A DNA stretch of 64,000 bases from Epiperipatus broadwayi (Eukaryota; Onychophora; Udeonychophora; Euonychophora; Peripatidae). The stretch's first letter is position 1, and the number at the start of each line of letters is the position of its first letter. The stretch is taken from assembly GCA_028023455.1 (NCBI GenBank), contig JAQFVV010006215.1:12935473-12999472 (forward strand), in the 5' to 3' direction. Positions 35,488 to 46,500 of the stretch are shown one piece after another. Below the pieces are notes generated by a model, which worked only from the letters and a program-made list of their open reading frames with translations, was not told the origin of the DNA and did no database searches. The translations under genes and the position numbers were made by a program.

Positions 35488-36204
35488 TATATGCATGCTA
35501 TCATTAGATAATAAAAACAAATGTAAAATTTGAAATACGTACCCAAGAAAAGATAGAATTAGGTAAGCTAGATTATTAAAGAAATTTACATAAGAAATTA
35601 ATAATTAAATTCATAATTTTAAAATTTATAGTTTTACAATTTATATAGAGAGTGAGCTATAGCGTGATTAATATTTTAGAGTACTCTAGGCCTTGGGAAC
35701 AGGTACCTGTTTTATACGAAGCTTTTAGATTCTGATTTCATGATCAGTAGCATATTGTTCATGAGTTCAAATTGTAGCAGTTCTTTCCAGCATTCAAGTT
35801 ATTAATTCATTTCAACAGCAGCAGAAGCTTTCTGATTGTTTGGGCAGCAGATCCTCTTGGTTGATTTTGTGGAGGGCACATGTGGAGATTTGACAAACGA
35901 TCAACCATCTTTGGGGGGAGAATAGTCTGGGCGCTTTCTACTCGAACATAGTGGTGGGTAAATTAATTTAATATTTCTGGAGCCTCTCAATTGATCGAGA
36001 GCACAGCTAAAGTCTAACTAAAAGTTCTTAGAAATTCAAAAATGTCCTCTTTTCTTGATCTTATCTTTTTCACTTTTGTTCTATTTTATTTTTAGCTCCA
36101 CTCATTTGCCCCAAGGAGAATCAATGCATTTTATAAGTTTAATTTATTTAGAAAGCTGCATTTCTATTGTTTAGGTTTATTTTTACTTTTTTACATTTTT
36201 ATAA

Positions 36205-36615
36205 ATATGAGACTTTTTTTTCCGCATTAAATAATGAAGCTATAATTTTACACTAATTTATAATAGGTTTGCTTAGCGCTTTTGAGATTTCATGTTCGAA
36301 TCTCATACTCATAGCTTTGTAAATAAAGATTGTTATGATTTATGCAAATGCGTTTGAATTTTTAATTAGTCCATTATTTAGAGAGAGCAAAACATGCCTC
36401 TCTTCTATTAATGGCATTGATGTCATTTGCTATATATAAAGCTTCTTTAACTTTTCTTTTGGCATCATTTTTTTCTGTACAAATTATTTGGGCACAACTA
36501 GGTTCAAATACATGGCCCATAGCTGCCTGGTGGTCCCAGAATACTGAAGATCCTTCATTTTTATATTTGACCCTATTGTAGACATACCTATGTTGGTAAA
36601 TTCTTGTGTTCAGGT
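36205..36615 (-). mobile_element. Penelope-like element 3' fragment inserted in LTR-like copy 2
   Basis: This block is missing from copy 1. Its minus strand encodes, from 36,612 to a TAA at 36,374, about 79 open codons including SSVFWDHQAAMGHVFEP and RKVKEALYIANDINAINRRE. These fit the C-terminal part of the GIY-YIG endonuclease (the D-H-x-x-x-x-G-H-x-F segment, then R-x-x-x-E-A-x-x-I). The Y-I-G half is missing, as expected of a truncated copy. Downstream (36,230-36,370) the plus strand has a T-arm-like hairpin GAGAT-TTCATGTTCGA-ATCTC containing a perfect B box. Confidence 0.6.
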
Positions 36616-37194
36616 AATTAAAACTTTTAGGAATGTTTCTTTTTAATTAATCTATTATCTCTCACCCGACCATTACTTGCAAGATTTCAAGTACAAAAGG
36701 GAATATACAATTAATTTTATTTTTATTTAAATTACAATCAAATTTCCAAAATTATTATTAAATACAAAATTTAAACATAGCAATAAAATAATGAACTTTA
36801 CAATTTAAAATAAATAGTTAAAGTTATATAAAATTATATAACTAAAAGAGAAATCTAAATTATATCAATTATTTTTATTTATTGCTTTAAATTTGCTATC
36901 AAAATGTGTGTGGGTTTATGGTGAATTTTATATATATTTATACATTTTTAATATTGCTACATACACAATTCGATACCAAAAAGTTTAAATTTGGGTAGGA
37001 TATGGTGATGGGTGAGAGACAATAAAAAAAAGGTGAAACTTAAGATTCAAATGTGAATCTTACTGTTTCAACATCAATATATTGTATAGTATAGTAACAC
37101 TAAGTCACAATGAGCCTACATATTAGATTTTGTTTTTTATTAATCACTTAATGCTTTCTCCTGCTGATTCACAGACATTAAAAGAAATAATAAA

Positions 37195-37530
37195 AAAAAT
37201 TGTTTTTAAATAAATGCTTTTATTTATGCGCACTGAAAAGAAAAAAAAATTTCTTCAACCACAATTAAGATTTTTAGATTTATTTTGATGATGGAAATAG
37301 CCCAATATAAAAATACAAAAGCATGTGGAGACCGGAAATTAATTAAGAAATCCCTTATTATAAAAAATGACTTAATTAATTTCTGGATCCCCCTCCTCCC
37401 ACCATGCTTTTATTTCAAGTTAAATCTATAAATCCCAATTGTGGTTGAAGAAACTTTTTTTTTTCCTTTTTAATGCATGGTAAATAAAAGCATTTAATTT
37501 TTTTTTAAATGTTCTCTTATTATTTTTTAA
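37195..37530. repeat. Foldback element, family 2
   Basis: Arms of about 150 bp: aaatgcttttatttatgcgc and ttcttcaaccacaattaaga on the left pair with aattgtggttgaagaa and taaataaaagcattt on the right. The core has ggaaattaattaag and cttaattaatttctgg around aaatcccttattataaaaaa. Related pieces occur at 42,826-42,950 and near 45,728-45,760. No coding sequence. Confidence 0.75.
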
Positions 37531-38150
37531 CGTTTTAGTATTGGCACAATAAATAAAAATATAAAACTATAGGTTATTATGCTTTAAATCAACTGGACAC
37601 TTATAGTTGTCATATATATATGTATAACCCTTATGTATATATCCTATTTAGTTACTTTGACAACAGATTGAGATTGTTGATTGTTATTGAGATTATCTAA
37701 GTCTTTAATGATAATGATGTACGTGTATATAAGTGATTAAAAATATGAAATAATTTTAAGTGAAAAGTGTTTGATGTTTTTGCTTTTGAGTGGAAATTTT
37801 TATTTTAAAAAAATGCTTATCAAAACTATATTGTAAATGAACCTGACTTAATACATATAATTTTATTTTAAATCAATTTCACACTTGTAGTGTATATATA
37901 TCACTAGATATATCTGCAATAAGAAATGTATACTCTACATATATATATATCATATTTGGTATGTGTGCATATTTATATTTGTATAATAAATCAGTAAGTA
38001 AATTAATTTTCTGTTGAAAATTGTTTGATATTTTTTCTTTTTATTTGAATTTTTTTTAAAAAAAAAACTTAACAAAAATATATTGTAAACTAAGTTTTTT
38101 ATTTAACAAAAATATATTGTAAACTAAGTTTTTTATTACTATGAAGCTAT
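37531..38150. repeat. Diverged tandem dimer, ~290-bp unit, with a 37-bp duplication
   Basis: Two diverged copies are recognised by tttgatgtttttgcttttga versus tttgatattttttcttttta, followed in each by atcaaaactatattgtaaa or aacaaaaatatattgtaaac. At the right end the block acaaaaatatattgtaaact (extended to about 37 bp) is duplicated directly at about 38,066-38,140. No gene. Confidence 0.55.
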
Positions 38151-39020
38151 ATATATATTACCAAATTCTGAAGCTTGTAAAAATGACATAATTCAAATTT
38201 TGCAGATTCTCTAAGTAAATTATTTACACCGTCCAGAAATTGTTCATAAAATTCATTATTTAATGAATTGAATATAATGCACTTCCTGGCATTACAAATT
38301 TTGTAATTACTATCATAAATTATAAAATGAATATTTACAACTGTTAAAATTAATAATTTAAATAATCTTGCAAAAAGATGTAATTGCTTACCATTCTTAA
38401 TTAATTCTATAACTCTTGAACTTTAATGATGATATAATGTGCATATATTTTTCAAGAATTATTTCCAAATGCTTTTAATATTTTTTAAGTACAGTTTGTC
38501 ATTTTATAATTTAATTTATTTTAAAATAACTGTTTCCCTTCAGGAAATAACTACATTAATAACTAATATTATGCCATTTCTCGGACCAAAAATGTTTTTC
38601 TTAATGATGTAATAGGTATAAAGTTTACAATGTGACTCTAAATACAAAGATGATATAATAATAAAATAATGAACAATGGCATAACACAATGGTCTTATCT
38701 CTTACTGTTTAGTTATCACATCCTGCCTGTGGGTACATCTCTTAGATGTATATCTTCCAAATTATAAATTTTTAGATATTTATTTTACATATAAATTCTA
38801 GCTATCTATACATATACTTAATATAATATGCCTTCTTTATGTGCTCATATAAATATCAAAAATAAAAAAGCTAAAATTATACAACTTAAGATGCTTTGAC
38901 TAACACCTAATCTTTTACATTATATATAAGAACAATTATATCATAAAATAATATCCTTAAATCTTAAAAAATAATAACATACATCTTTCATCAAAAACAA
39001 CAATTCAGTTGTATAAACTG
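38151..39020. other. AT-rich DNA
   Basis: Nothing recognised apart from A/T runs. Confidence 0.4.
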
Positions 39021-39030
39021 ATTTTTTTTC

Positions 39031-39328
39031 AGCAAAAAGCACTGTCCTCTATGTAAGAGAGAGGAAGATATAATTTATCATATATTAGAAAAATGTATAA
39101 TGATGCAGGAGTACAGTCTGTATATCATTATAAACAACCACTCATTCCCTTGCTAAGTAAAGCAATAGTGAATGGTCAATATCCCATAGTGAGAAGTGTT
39201 ACCTTTTTAGTGTTCAATGCCTGGTTAGCAAGATGCGAAAGGATATTTGGCTTGAACAATACAACAATCTCACAGATATTTATTGGAAAGCTCAGGAAAA
39301 CTAGGGCTCTAGATCAACTCATTTCACC

Positions 39329-39330
<2 letters not shown>
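39031..39330 (+). pseudogene. LINE C-terminal zinc-finger region, truncated
   Basis: From 39,034 the plus strand reads KKHCPLCKREEDIIYHILEK followed by C, the C-x2-C...H-x3-C zinc motif at the end of many LINE RTs. A frame change follows, then VRSVTFLVFNAWLARCERIF, consistent with the helical tail after this motif. It is preceded by a polypyrimidine tract and AG (gattttttttcag, ending 39,032) that looks like a splice acceptor. The coding reading then runs into a TA microsatellite. Short, frameshifted, and without the RT core, it is a 5'-truncated relic. Confidence 0.6.
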
Positions 39331-39368
<38 letters not shown>

Positions 39369-39385
39369 AACAGTATCTCATGTTG

Positions 39386-39421
<36 letters not shown>

Positions 39422-39445
39422 CAACATGAGAACTGTTCTTTCAAA
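39331..39445. repeat. TA microsatellites flanked by inverted repeat
   Basis: Two (TA)n runs (about 39,331-39,365 and 39,391-39,418). Around the second, agaacagtatctcatgttgc on the left and gcaacatgagaactgttct on the right are complementary, giving a cruciform-capable hairpin of about 25 pairs. Confidence 0.8.
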
Positions 39446-40650
39446 GTATATGAACAACAAGACATAAACTAAATGAAGCAGAACAGAAGAACTTTGTGAT
39501 GTCAATGAACACATGCAGGGAATGAGATGAAAAAATTGACATTGTCATTCGAGAGAGTGGCAAAGAAATAAGTAACAAGAGGGTATTACTATTGTATTGT
39601 AAATGTGATTTTTGAAGAACTAATTCAGATTTAATTTAAAATGTTTTAACAAATTGAAACAAGTATGATCAAGGTCTAATAAATGTTTGTGTTGATAAAA
39701 ATAAATAAATCTGTAATTATTTGGACTTGCAAGTCTTTGAAAATTTTGGCCATTGGAATCCAGATTTAAGCTAGAAATAACTTGCTTCTTGATTTCTTAA
39801 GAGTACTGTGACATGGGTCGATGGTCAAGAGTCAATCATTGAATGGATTTGGGTGACTGATAAAAATGATTCTATTATTATTTGCCATTTAGTTGTAACA
39901 TAGTGTGCTTAATAATATCATAAGTATATCATTGTATATCATAGATAAATTTAGTTTATCACTGTATGTAAACACGTAAATTCAAAGTCTAATAAACCTT
40001 GGGGGGGGGGGAGCTGGGGAAGTGGGGGGGGATCTTCAAAATTTAAATATTATGTATTTATGTGAAAAGGTAAATAGAACAATTAAAACATATATATATA
40101 TAACTTTTAAAACATATTTAAGTGAGTGTGACATGCATTGATTATACTAATTATCATGTTTTTCTACAATAGATAAGACAAAAATGTTTATAGCTCTTAA
40201 ATCACTCAGTGCTATAATAAATCTTGAATCTTTAAATCCTATTAGAATTTTTTTTAAGGATCACAGACTAAAAACAATTATAAACTACTATTGGAAATAA
40301 TCAGTAGGTTTTCTTATTAATTTATCAATAATATATGATCTTCCAAACTAAATGTAAATGTGGTGACAACCTTTAGGATTGCAGACATGTGTTAAAGTCT
40401 TTTCTATATAATTAGTAGACATAAAAAGAAAATTGTTACTGTCAAGTAGGTTAAAACCCAGAATTAACTTTGCATTATTAATTATTATCTATTACATGTT
40501 GTTATAGCATAAGCAACATGTAGCACCATAAGAATTTACTGTTATTTTACACACATAATTGGAGAAGTAATGTCAACGATGAAATTTTCTGACTTCAAAA
40601 ATTTAAACTTTCCTGGCATTTTTTTTTTTATTAAAGTAAGTGTATAAAAA
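39446..40650. other. AT-rich DNA with poly-G patch
   Basis: Poly-G runs near 40,001-40,010 and 40,024-40,030. No gene recognised. Confidence 0.4.
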
Positions 40651-40654
40651 AGCA

Positions 40655-40880
40655 AAAGATTCTCATGAGAGTTTAGTGCATTTATTTGCTAGATCAGTGA
40701 CCAGGGGTTCAAATCCAAATGAAAACTATCCTAAAACAAGGTTAGAAATTTTTTTCTCGATAGCTGATTTATAGTCAATTCAGCTAGCCACATAATTATA
40801 AGTCAGTTAATGTGAATGAGTATTTAGCTATTTCTAATTGATAAATAATATTACAGATTAATGTGGGTTGGTCATTGATG
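40655..40880 (+). repeat. tRNA-derived SINE
   Basis: A head containing gagagtttagtgcatttatt leads to ccaggggttcaaatccaaat, whose GGTTCAAATCC fits the pol III B box. A body follows with ctcgatagctgatttatagt and aattcagctagcc, mutually complementary in part. The A box is weak and target duplications were not identified. Confidence 0.45.
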
Positions 40881-42820
40881 TGCTGACCATAAAACAAAAA
40901 TATTATCACAATATGATACAACCGTCATCATAAGGAAAGAATATTAGGAATATAGATTTATTTATATATTAGTTTTAGGGAGTTGTTAAAAGATTTTCTA
41001 TATTTGATTTTTTGAAAACCAGTGAATTAACATTTTTTTAAGTAGTTCACAATGAAATTTCAAAGAATCATTAATTAATGGCTGAAGATGTAACTATCCA
41101 AACAAGATAAATACTGTCTTCAAACAATATCATCAAAAAATTAACCTCTATAAAAAGTCATATTAATTGAAATTCAACAATAATAATAAAAATAGTAGAA
41201 GATGCAGGGCTAGACAGCTTCATACCATTATCATATACAAAAATTTGATGTGAATTCATAAAAATTAATCATTTAAAGAATTAATTTGTCTTAATTACAT
41301 GATAACTAACAAAGAAAAAATAATCTTTGCCATTACATCAGCAAATCACTATAAAAAATTTAAATTATAATAATTATTAAGATTGTCAGAACCCTGATTT
41401 TAAAGAATTTATTTCACACTAAGAATAAAAAGTGTAATCACAAATAAGCAAATCTGGTCTATAGCTGAAAATAATTTTTGGATAAATAAAATTATGAAAG
41501 GCATATAAAAAAAATAAAAAATGTCAAAACTGAAAGAAGTATTATAACTATTAGTACTATAAAATATAACTCTACTCAATTAAGATAACAAAATATCAAC
41601 TTAGATTAACTAGAAGGAGACAACAGTTATATTAAAATAATTTATTATTATTATTAGCTATTAGTAAAATTATTAAATTTTTGTTTACAAGTTTATCTCA
41701 CTTAGTAGTTATGTAGTGATTTACAATCAACAAAACTTTTGCTATTACAATCTATACTTCATTTTCAACTCTAAAAGTATGATTATCACTATTTCAATTC
41801 TTATAGGTTGATTTTAAATAGCTTTATTATGCAAGATATCTTGTTACTATCATGTGGATTAACTTATTTATCAGCTATAATTAGACCATAAAGAGTTTTT
41901 TTTTCCAATTAGCAAAATACAAATCTGACTTTGAAAATTCTCATTTCACCCAATTATGCATTTTTTAATCTTTATCCATAATAGTTTAATTCTATAATCC
42001 AATTTTAAATTACAGGTTGATTATTATATTATGATATATGTCAGTTTTATTATGCAGTAATAATATATACATTTATTTTTTATTCTAATAGACTGTTTAA
42101 ATAATTTTGAAGACCAAAAAGAAAAGTCTTTATATGAAAAAATATATATTAATGTTAAACCATTGTCTTGTTGGACTGATTAAAATATATAAAGAGAGAG
42201 AAAGAAAAGTAAAACTTTTATGTGAAAGAAAACATGTCAGAAGAATAGAAAATGAACTGTTTTTATATTTAAAGATCATGAATTAAGTTGATTTACAAAT
42301 CCTAACTTGAAGTTTAATAATGCAAATATATTATATGAAAAGAGAAATGATATAAATAACTCCGAGAAGTAGTTTTTATAAACAGGAATAATCTATTTGA
42401 TGCATCATCTGGCATGGAAAATCACATGACCACATATCACTTAGAAACATCAATGAAGAAATAACATGTCCTAAAAATTTAACTGAAAATGACTGCATTA
42501 AGAAGAACCAAAAGTATGTTGTACAAAAAAAGCTTATTTAAAATCATGTGTTGCATTAATATTTCCTTACTACATATAATATGTGGAATCTACAAACAGA
42601 CAAAATGGAAAAAAACAACAATTAGACAAACTTACGAATAATAAATTTAATAAATTTCAAATTATGAATTCTTTTGAAAAGTATTTTTGATAAAATAATA
42701 CATAAAAAAAATTGGTGTAAACAAAATATTAAATTTCTGAAAAAAGTTTTAATGAAGGATTTACATAACAAAACTTACAATGATAGTTTAAGTTTAAAAT
42801 AATAGACATAAAAAAATATT
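40881..42820. other. AT-rich DNA
   Basis: Simple ATT/TTA repeats (for example near 41,640). No exon or repeat family recognised. Confidence 0.4.
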
Positions 42821-42825
42821 TTATA

Positions 42826-42950
42826 ATTGTTTCTTCAATCACAATTGGTTTTTTTTTATTTAAATTGAAATAAAAGTGTTGGGAGTCCAGAAATAAGTCA
42901 ATCCCTTATTATAAAAAATAAGAATTAACTTAATTATCACCCTCAAACAC
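42826..42950. repeat. Fragment of foldback family 2
   Basis: Shares ttcttcaatcacaatt, the ccagaaataagtcaatccct segment and ttattataaaaaat with the element at 37,195-37,530. Only one arm and part of the centre remain. Confidence 0.6.
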
Positions 42951-43170
42951 ACACAATTGATGCCATTTTGAAATTTAAAAAATACAGCAGACATACTTTA
43001 TGCAATATCTTCAGTTTAAGTGCATTAAATATAATATTATATACATTATTAAAAAGAGCAAATATGAAGGTATGTTGTAATATTGAAAAATATAGTCATT
43101 ACCTTAAAAAAATTTAGAAAAAAATTAATTTTTAACACTTTTAATAATATTTATTTTTATATATGTTTAC

Positions 43171-43375
43171 AAATTCTAAATTTTGAGAGTTAAATATTAA
43201 AATCACACTTTTATAGACAGCTTTATTACATTCTTCATTAAATTTTGGAGAAAAAAGATGTATAACATGATTTTCCTGAGATAATTCTTCATCGTAAAAC
43301 AGTGGAATATGTATTTGCTGGTGAGTTCCATTTTTACTAGCTGGCCCAGATCTAATCCTTCCATGCAGGTATCCA
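43171..43375 (-). CDS. Candidate exon of unknown protein
   Basis: The minus strand is open for more than 80 codons here, unusual for such AT-rich DNA. The translation has a balanced, protein-like composition: SGYLHGRIRSGPASKNGTHQ, then QIHIPLFYDEELSQENHVIH, then FSPKFNEECNKAVYKS. A plausible acceptor is TATTATTTCCAG (ending 43,376), with an alternative AG about 16 bases upstream. A donor GTAAAC (rc at 43,165-43,170) or GTGTGA further in could end it, so the 3' boundary is uncertain. I do not recognise the family. It has the same strand as the SRCR gene but lies upstream of the putative signal-peptide exon, so it would belong to another gene unless that first exon is wrong. Confidence 0.45.
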
Positions 43376-43520
43376 CTGGAAATAATATTTCTTTCCAAGG
43401 TAAAAAAATATTTAACAATAACTATTGTAAACAGATATTATGCATTGTATAATACTATGCAAAGAGAACTTTATAATTCATTTACACTTTTTGCCATTTC
43501 TTATATAATTGTAATTTGTA
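43376..43520. other. Flank of candidate exon
   Basis: Presumed intron just upstream (minus strand) of the candidate exon; T-rich on the minus strand. Nothing else seen. Confidence 0.35.
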
Positions 43521-43524
43521 ATAA

Positions 43525-44215
43525 TTGCTTTGGAAGTGAAAAAATAAGAAAAGCTTAAGCTGGAATGCTAAGCATGCTTTCAAAATCTCTAAAATAATAT
43601 CATAATCACAGCAATGCAGCCACAAAGTAGAGAAGGATAGTCCTAATTTAAAGATTATATAAATGATATGTAAATGAGTGGATTTAAATGAATCACTTTT
43701 TAGAGGGAGAAAAACAAGATTCTTTTTTGTTGATAGCAGTTGGATTGTTGGTGATATGCCAGGCTTTTTTTACTTTATGTTTTGCATCATTGAGTTCCAA
43801 ACATATACCACACTGGCTGTTATAGAGCTAGAACAATTCTGACCACAAATCCATGTTTATATCACAAAAAACAACTTTGGACTTACCTTTGAACTTACAA
43901 CAGCCAGTGTGGTATGTTTGGAATGCAATGATGCAAAACACAAAGTAAAAGAATTCTGGCATACTGCCAACTATCCAAATCCAACAATAAAAAAGAGTCC
44001 TGTTCCCCCTCTTTAAAAAGTGGTTCGTTTAAATCCAATCATTTACAGATCATTTACATACTCTTTAAATTACACTATCTAACTCTACTTTGCAGATGTA
44101 TTGCTATGATTGTGATGTCATTTTAAAGATATCAAAAGCATGCTCAGCATACTATACTAAGTGAATAAACATTCCAGTTTAAGCTTTTCTTTTATTTTTT
44201 TGCTTCCAAAGTCAT
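43525..44215. repeat. Foldback element, family 3 (about 690 bp)
   Basis: Arms of about 330 bp meet near 43,870. Outer words gctttggaagtgaaaaaata and aagaaaagcttaagctggaa pair with ttccagtttaagcttttctt and gcttccaaag. Inner words tgccaggctttttttac, tttgcatcattg and accacactggctgtt pair with aacagccagtgtggt, caatgatgcaaaa and attctggca. Arms differ by scattered changes. No coding capacity. Confidence 0.8.
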
Positions 44216-44439
44216 TAGTCCAAAATAGATCTTTAGAAAATAAAATTAATTGCAAAAATATGAATATTTAATATAAAAGAGCAAAGAAAAAAAGTGATAG
44301 GATGAAATACTAAAAAGCTTTTCAGGGTGTATATATATCATATTTCTACACATGATGACAACTAAACAAAAAATGCCCCCCTCCTCAAATATAGTGCAAT
44401 ATAAAATATTAATGGGAATAGTCACAATACTAATGCTCC
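44216..44439. other. AT-rich DNA
   Basis: No feature recognised between the foldback and the minisatellite. Confidence 0.4.
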
Positions 44440-45245
44440 TTATTATGTAATATTTATTTTAGAAAAATTAGGATTAATTGTTTTAATTTACAAAAAATTA
44501 TAATATTTGTTTAAAAAATACCCATATATTGCAAAAAATTAAATATAATTGCTTATGTTTGAGAGATCTATGATACAAATACATATGAACATCAAAAACT
44601 ATCCCCAATATCAGTTATGACAATGAAAAAAATTTTGATTTTTTTTGTTTATAATCATTCCTTGCAAAAAAATATGTTTATATAAACAAGTAGAAGATTG
44701 CAAAAAACGAAGCAATTGTTTATGTGTAGATGACAGTGATGTATATAAGGTACAGATACACACATAACACTGATATGAGATACAGCTTCCAACAATAGTT
44801 ATGACAATCAAATAAATTTATTTTTTCATTATAATCATTAATTACAAAAAAATATTATGTTTATGCAAAAAATAAAACAATTGTTTGTTTTGATGACATG
44901 AAAAATAATTATTATACAGATACACACAAAACAGGTAGATACAATTTCCAATAACAGTTATGACAATGAGACAAATTTGGTTTTTCATTATAATTATTAC
45001 TTACGAAAAAATATTTGTTTATATAAACAAGTAGTCACAAAAAATAAAACAATTGTTTATGTTAAGTTGGCATGATATATACTGTAATTACAATACAGAT
45101 AAAAACAGATTTGTAAGATACTGTTTTAAGCCATCAGTTATTATAATGAAATAAATTTGATTTTTCATTATAATCATTACTTGTAAAAAATATATATATA
45201 TATACTATTTATATAAAAAAGCAGAAAATAATTAGATTGAAAAAA
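44440..45245. repeat. Minisatellite, about five ~160-185 bp units
   Basis: Unit starts with cagttatgacaatga occur at about 44,613, 44,796, 44,953 and 45,134. Each unit also has attataatcatta, tttatataaacaagtag, aaaacaattgtttatg and acagatacacaca. A more diverged unit precedes them. The last unit has expanded a TA run. No gene. Confidence 0.75.
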
Positions 45246-45729
45246 ATGTAGATAAAATTACTTACATTTACAACATACATTACATAGAAAATAGTGTTAT
45301 ACTACAGCATAAAACAGTTATTCTACAGCATTATAAATTATTTCTATTAATATATATATATACATATACATTATATAATTATGGCTGGTAGAAAATATTT
45401 GTAAAGTTTTGTATAAAATTATTATCTCATTCACGCACTTGGAGATAAATACACATACATTCGATTTTTATTCATTATTTGTAGATAAAAAAAATGTATT
45501 TCTTTTCCTTGAAGCATAAAAAAATTTAAAAACTTCTTTTACTAAAACATTTATATAAAATGCAAATTTTATCATACAGAAAAAAAAATGGAAAACTAAC
45601 ACAATAGTGAAAAGAATGACATATTACATTTATGTGTAGTCAATTTCAATCACACACTATTTTGACTTGAAGTCTGTGATTGGTCAAAAATCTAGATTTT
45701 GAAAGTATTTATTTGGTATGAAATTGTTA

Positions 45730-46500
45730 AATATATAAAGCCTAATTGTGGTTAAGAAACAATTTTTTTTAGTGCAAAATACATATAAGTATTGATTATA
45801 CAATTTTAATGTTGAAAGTAAAATTATAAAAATTAAATCAAGTTGTTTACAATATAGTTTTATTCATCTTCCACTATATTTAAACTAGGTAAAATATTTG
45901 TGTCATATGTGTATTGCCAGTGATTTATAAGAAAGCCAAATGTGAACAAATTATATTGAATATAAATATTTTACATTTGTGTGTGTGTGTATTCTAATGC
46001 TCAGACCCAACTTCCATTATTAATATAGCACATTTATATATTCATTGTGCTTAATATATACAATTTTACCTCACAGCAGTCTTTATGTAAGGCCATTTGA
46101 TAATGTCTGGCACACTTGATTTTAAAATTTTATTTTAACTTCAATAAATCAAAGCATTTGACTGAAACAAGCCACCAAATAATATATCCCCATTTTGTGC
46201 ATATTACTAAAAATTTATTAAAGTGATAATTAAATTTGATATAAAAATATTTGAAATTTCATTTGTTCATTTCTCCATATTTAAAAAACTATTTAAAATT
46301 TTACTGACATATTTCATTGCCAGTGATTTACATAAAATGTACTAAATTTGAAAAAAATATGTTGAATATAAATAAAGTAAACCCCAATTTTAAAATTTTA
46401 TTCTAACTTAAATAAATGTTTACCAACAAACAAAACTTGAAATTTAGATAAAAATATCTATAAAGTAACAAAAATTAAATTTTATTTCTGTTTACATTAA
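45730..46500. repeat. Diverged tandem dimer (about 390-bp unit) and foldback fragment
   Basis: Near 45,728 cctaattgtggttaagaaac matches the family 2 foldback arm. Two later copies share tattgccagtgatttata or cattgccagtgatttaca, then atgttgaatataaata and tttaaaattttattctaact. A (GT)n run lies near 45,980. Confidence 0.5.

Larger units (their letters stand above)
34011..37070. mobile_element. Long solo-LTR-like element, copy 2 (3.06 kb with insertions)
   Basis: Begins TGTAATGG and ends CTGTTTCA. A perfect 4-bp target duplication acat flanks it (34,007-34,010 and 37,071-37,074). It aligns with 15,288-17,795 over almost its whole length (shared words include cagaacagcagcaccat, gacccctgc and ggtgaaacttaagattc). 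Extra length comes from a 125-bp MITE at 35,363-35,487 and a Penelope fragment at about 36,205-36,615. No protein-coding domain belongs to the element itself. Best read as a solo LTR of the same family as copy 1; more TG-to-CA type changes suggest similar or greater age. Confidence 0.75.

Noticed and set aside
39093-39514. Isoleucine-tyrosine repeat protein
   Set aside because: The I-Y run is the translation of a TA microsatellite; only the first part is a LINE relic.
44440-45245. CRISPR-like array
   Set aside because: Repeats are long, diverged and contiguous without short constant repeats and unique spacers; this is a eukaryotic minisatellite.
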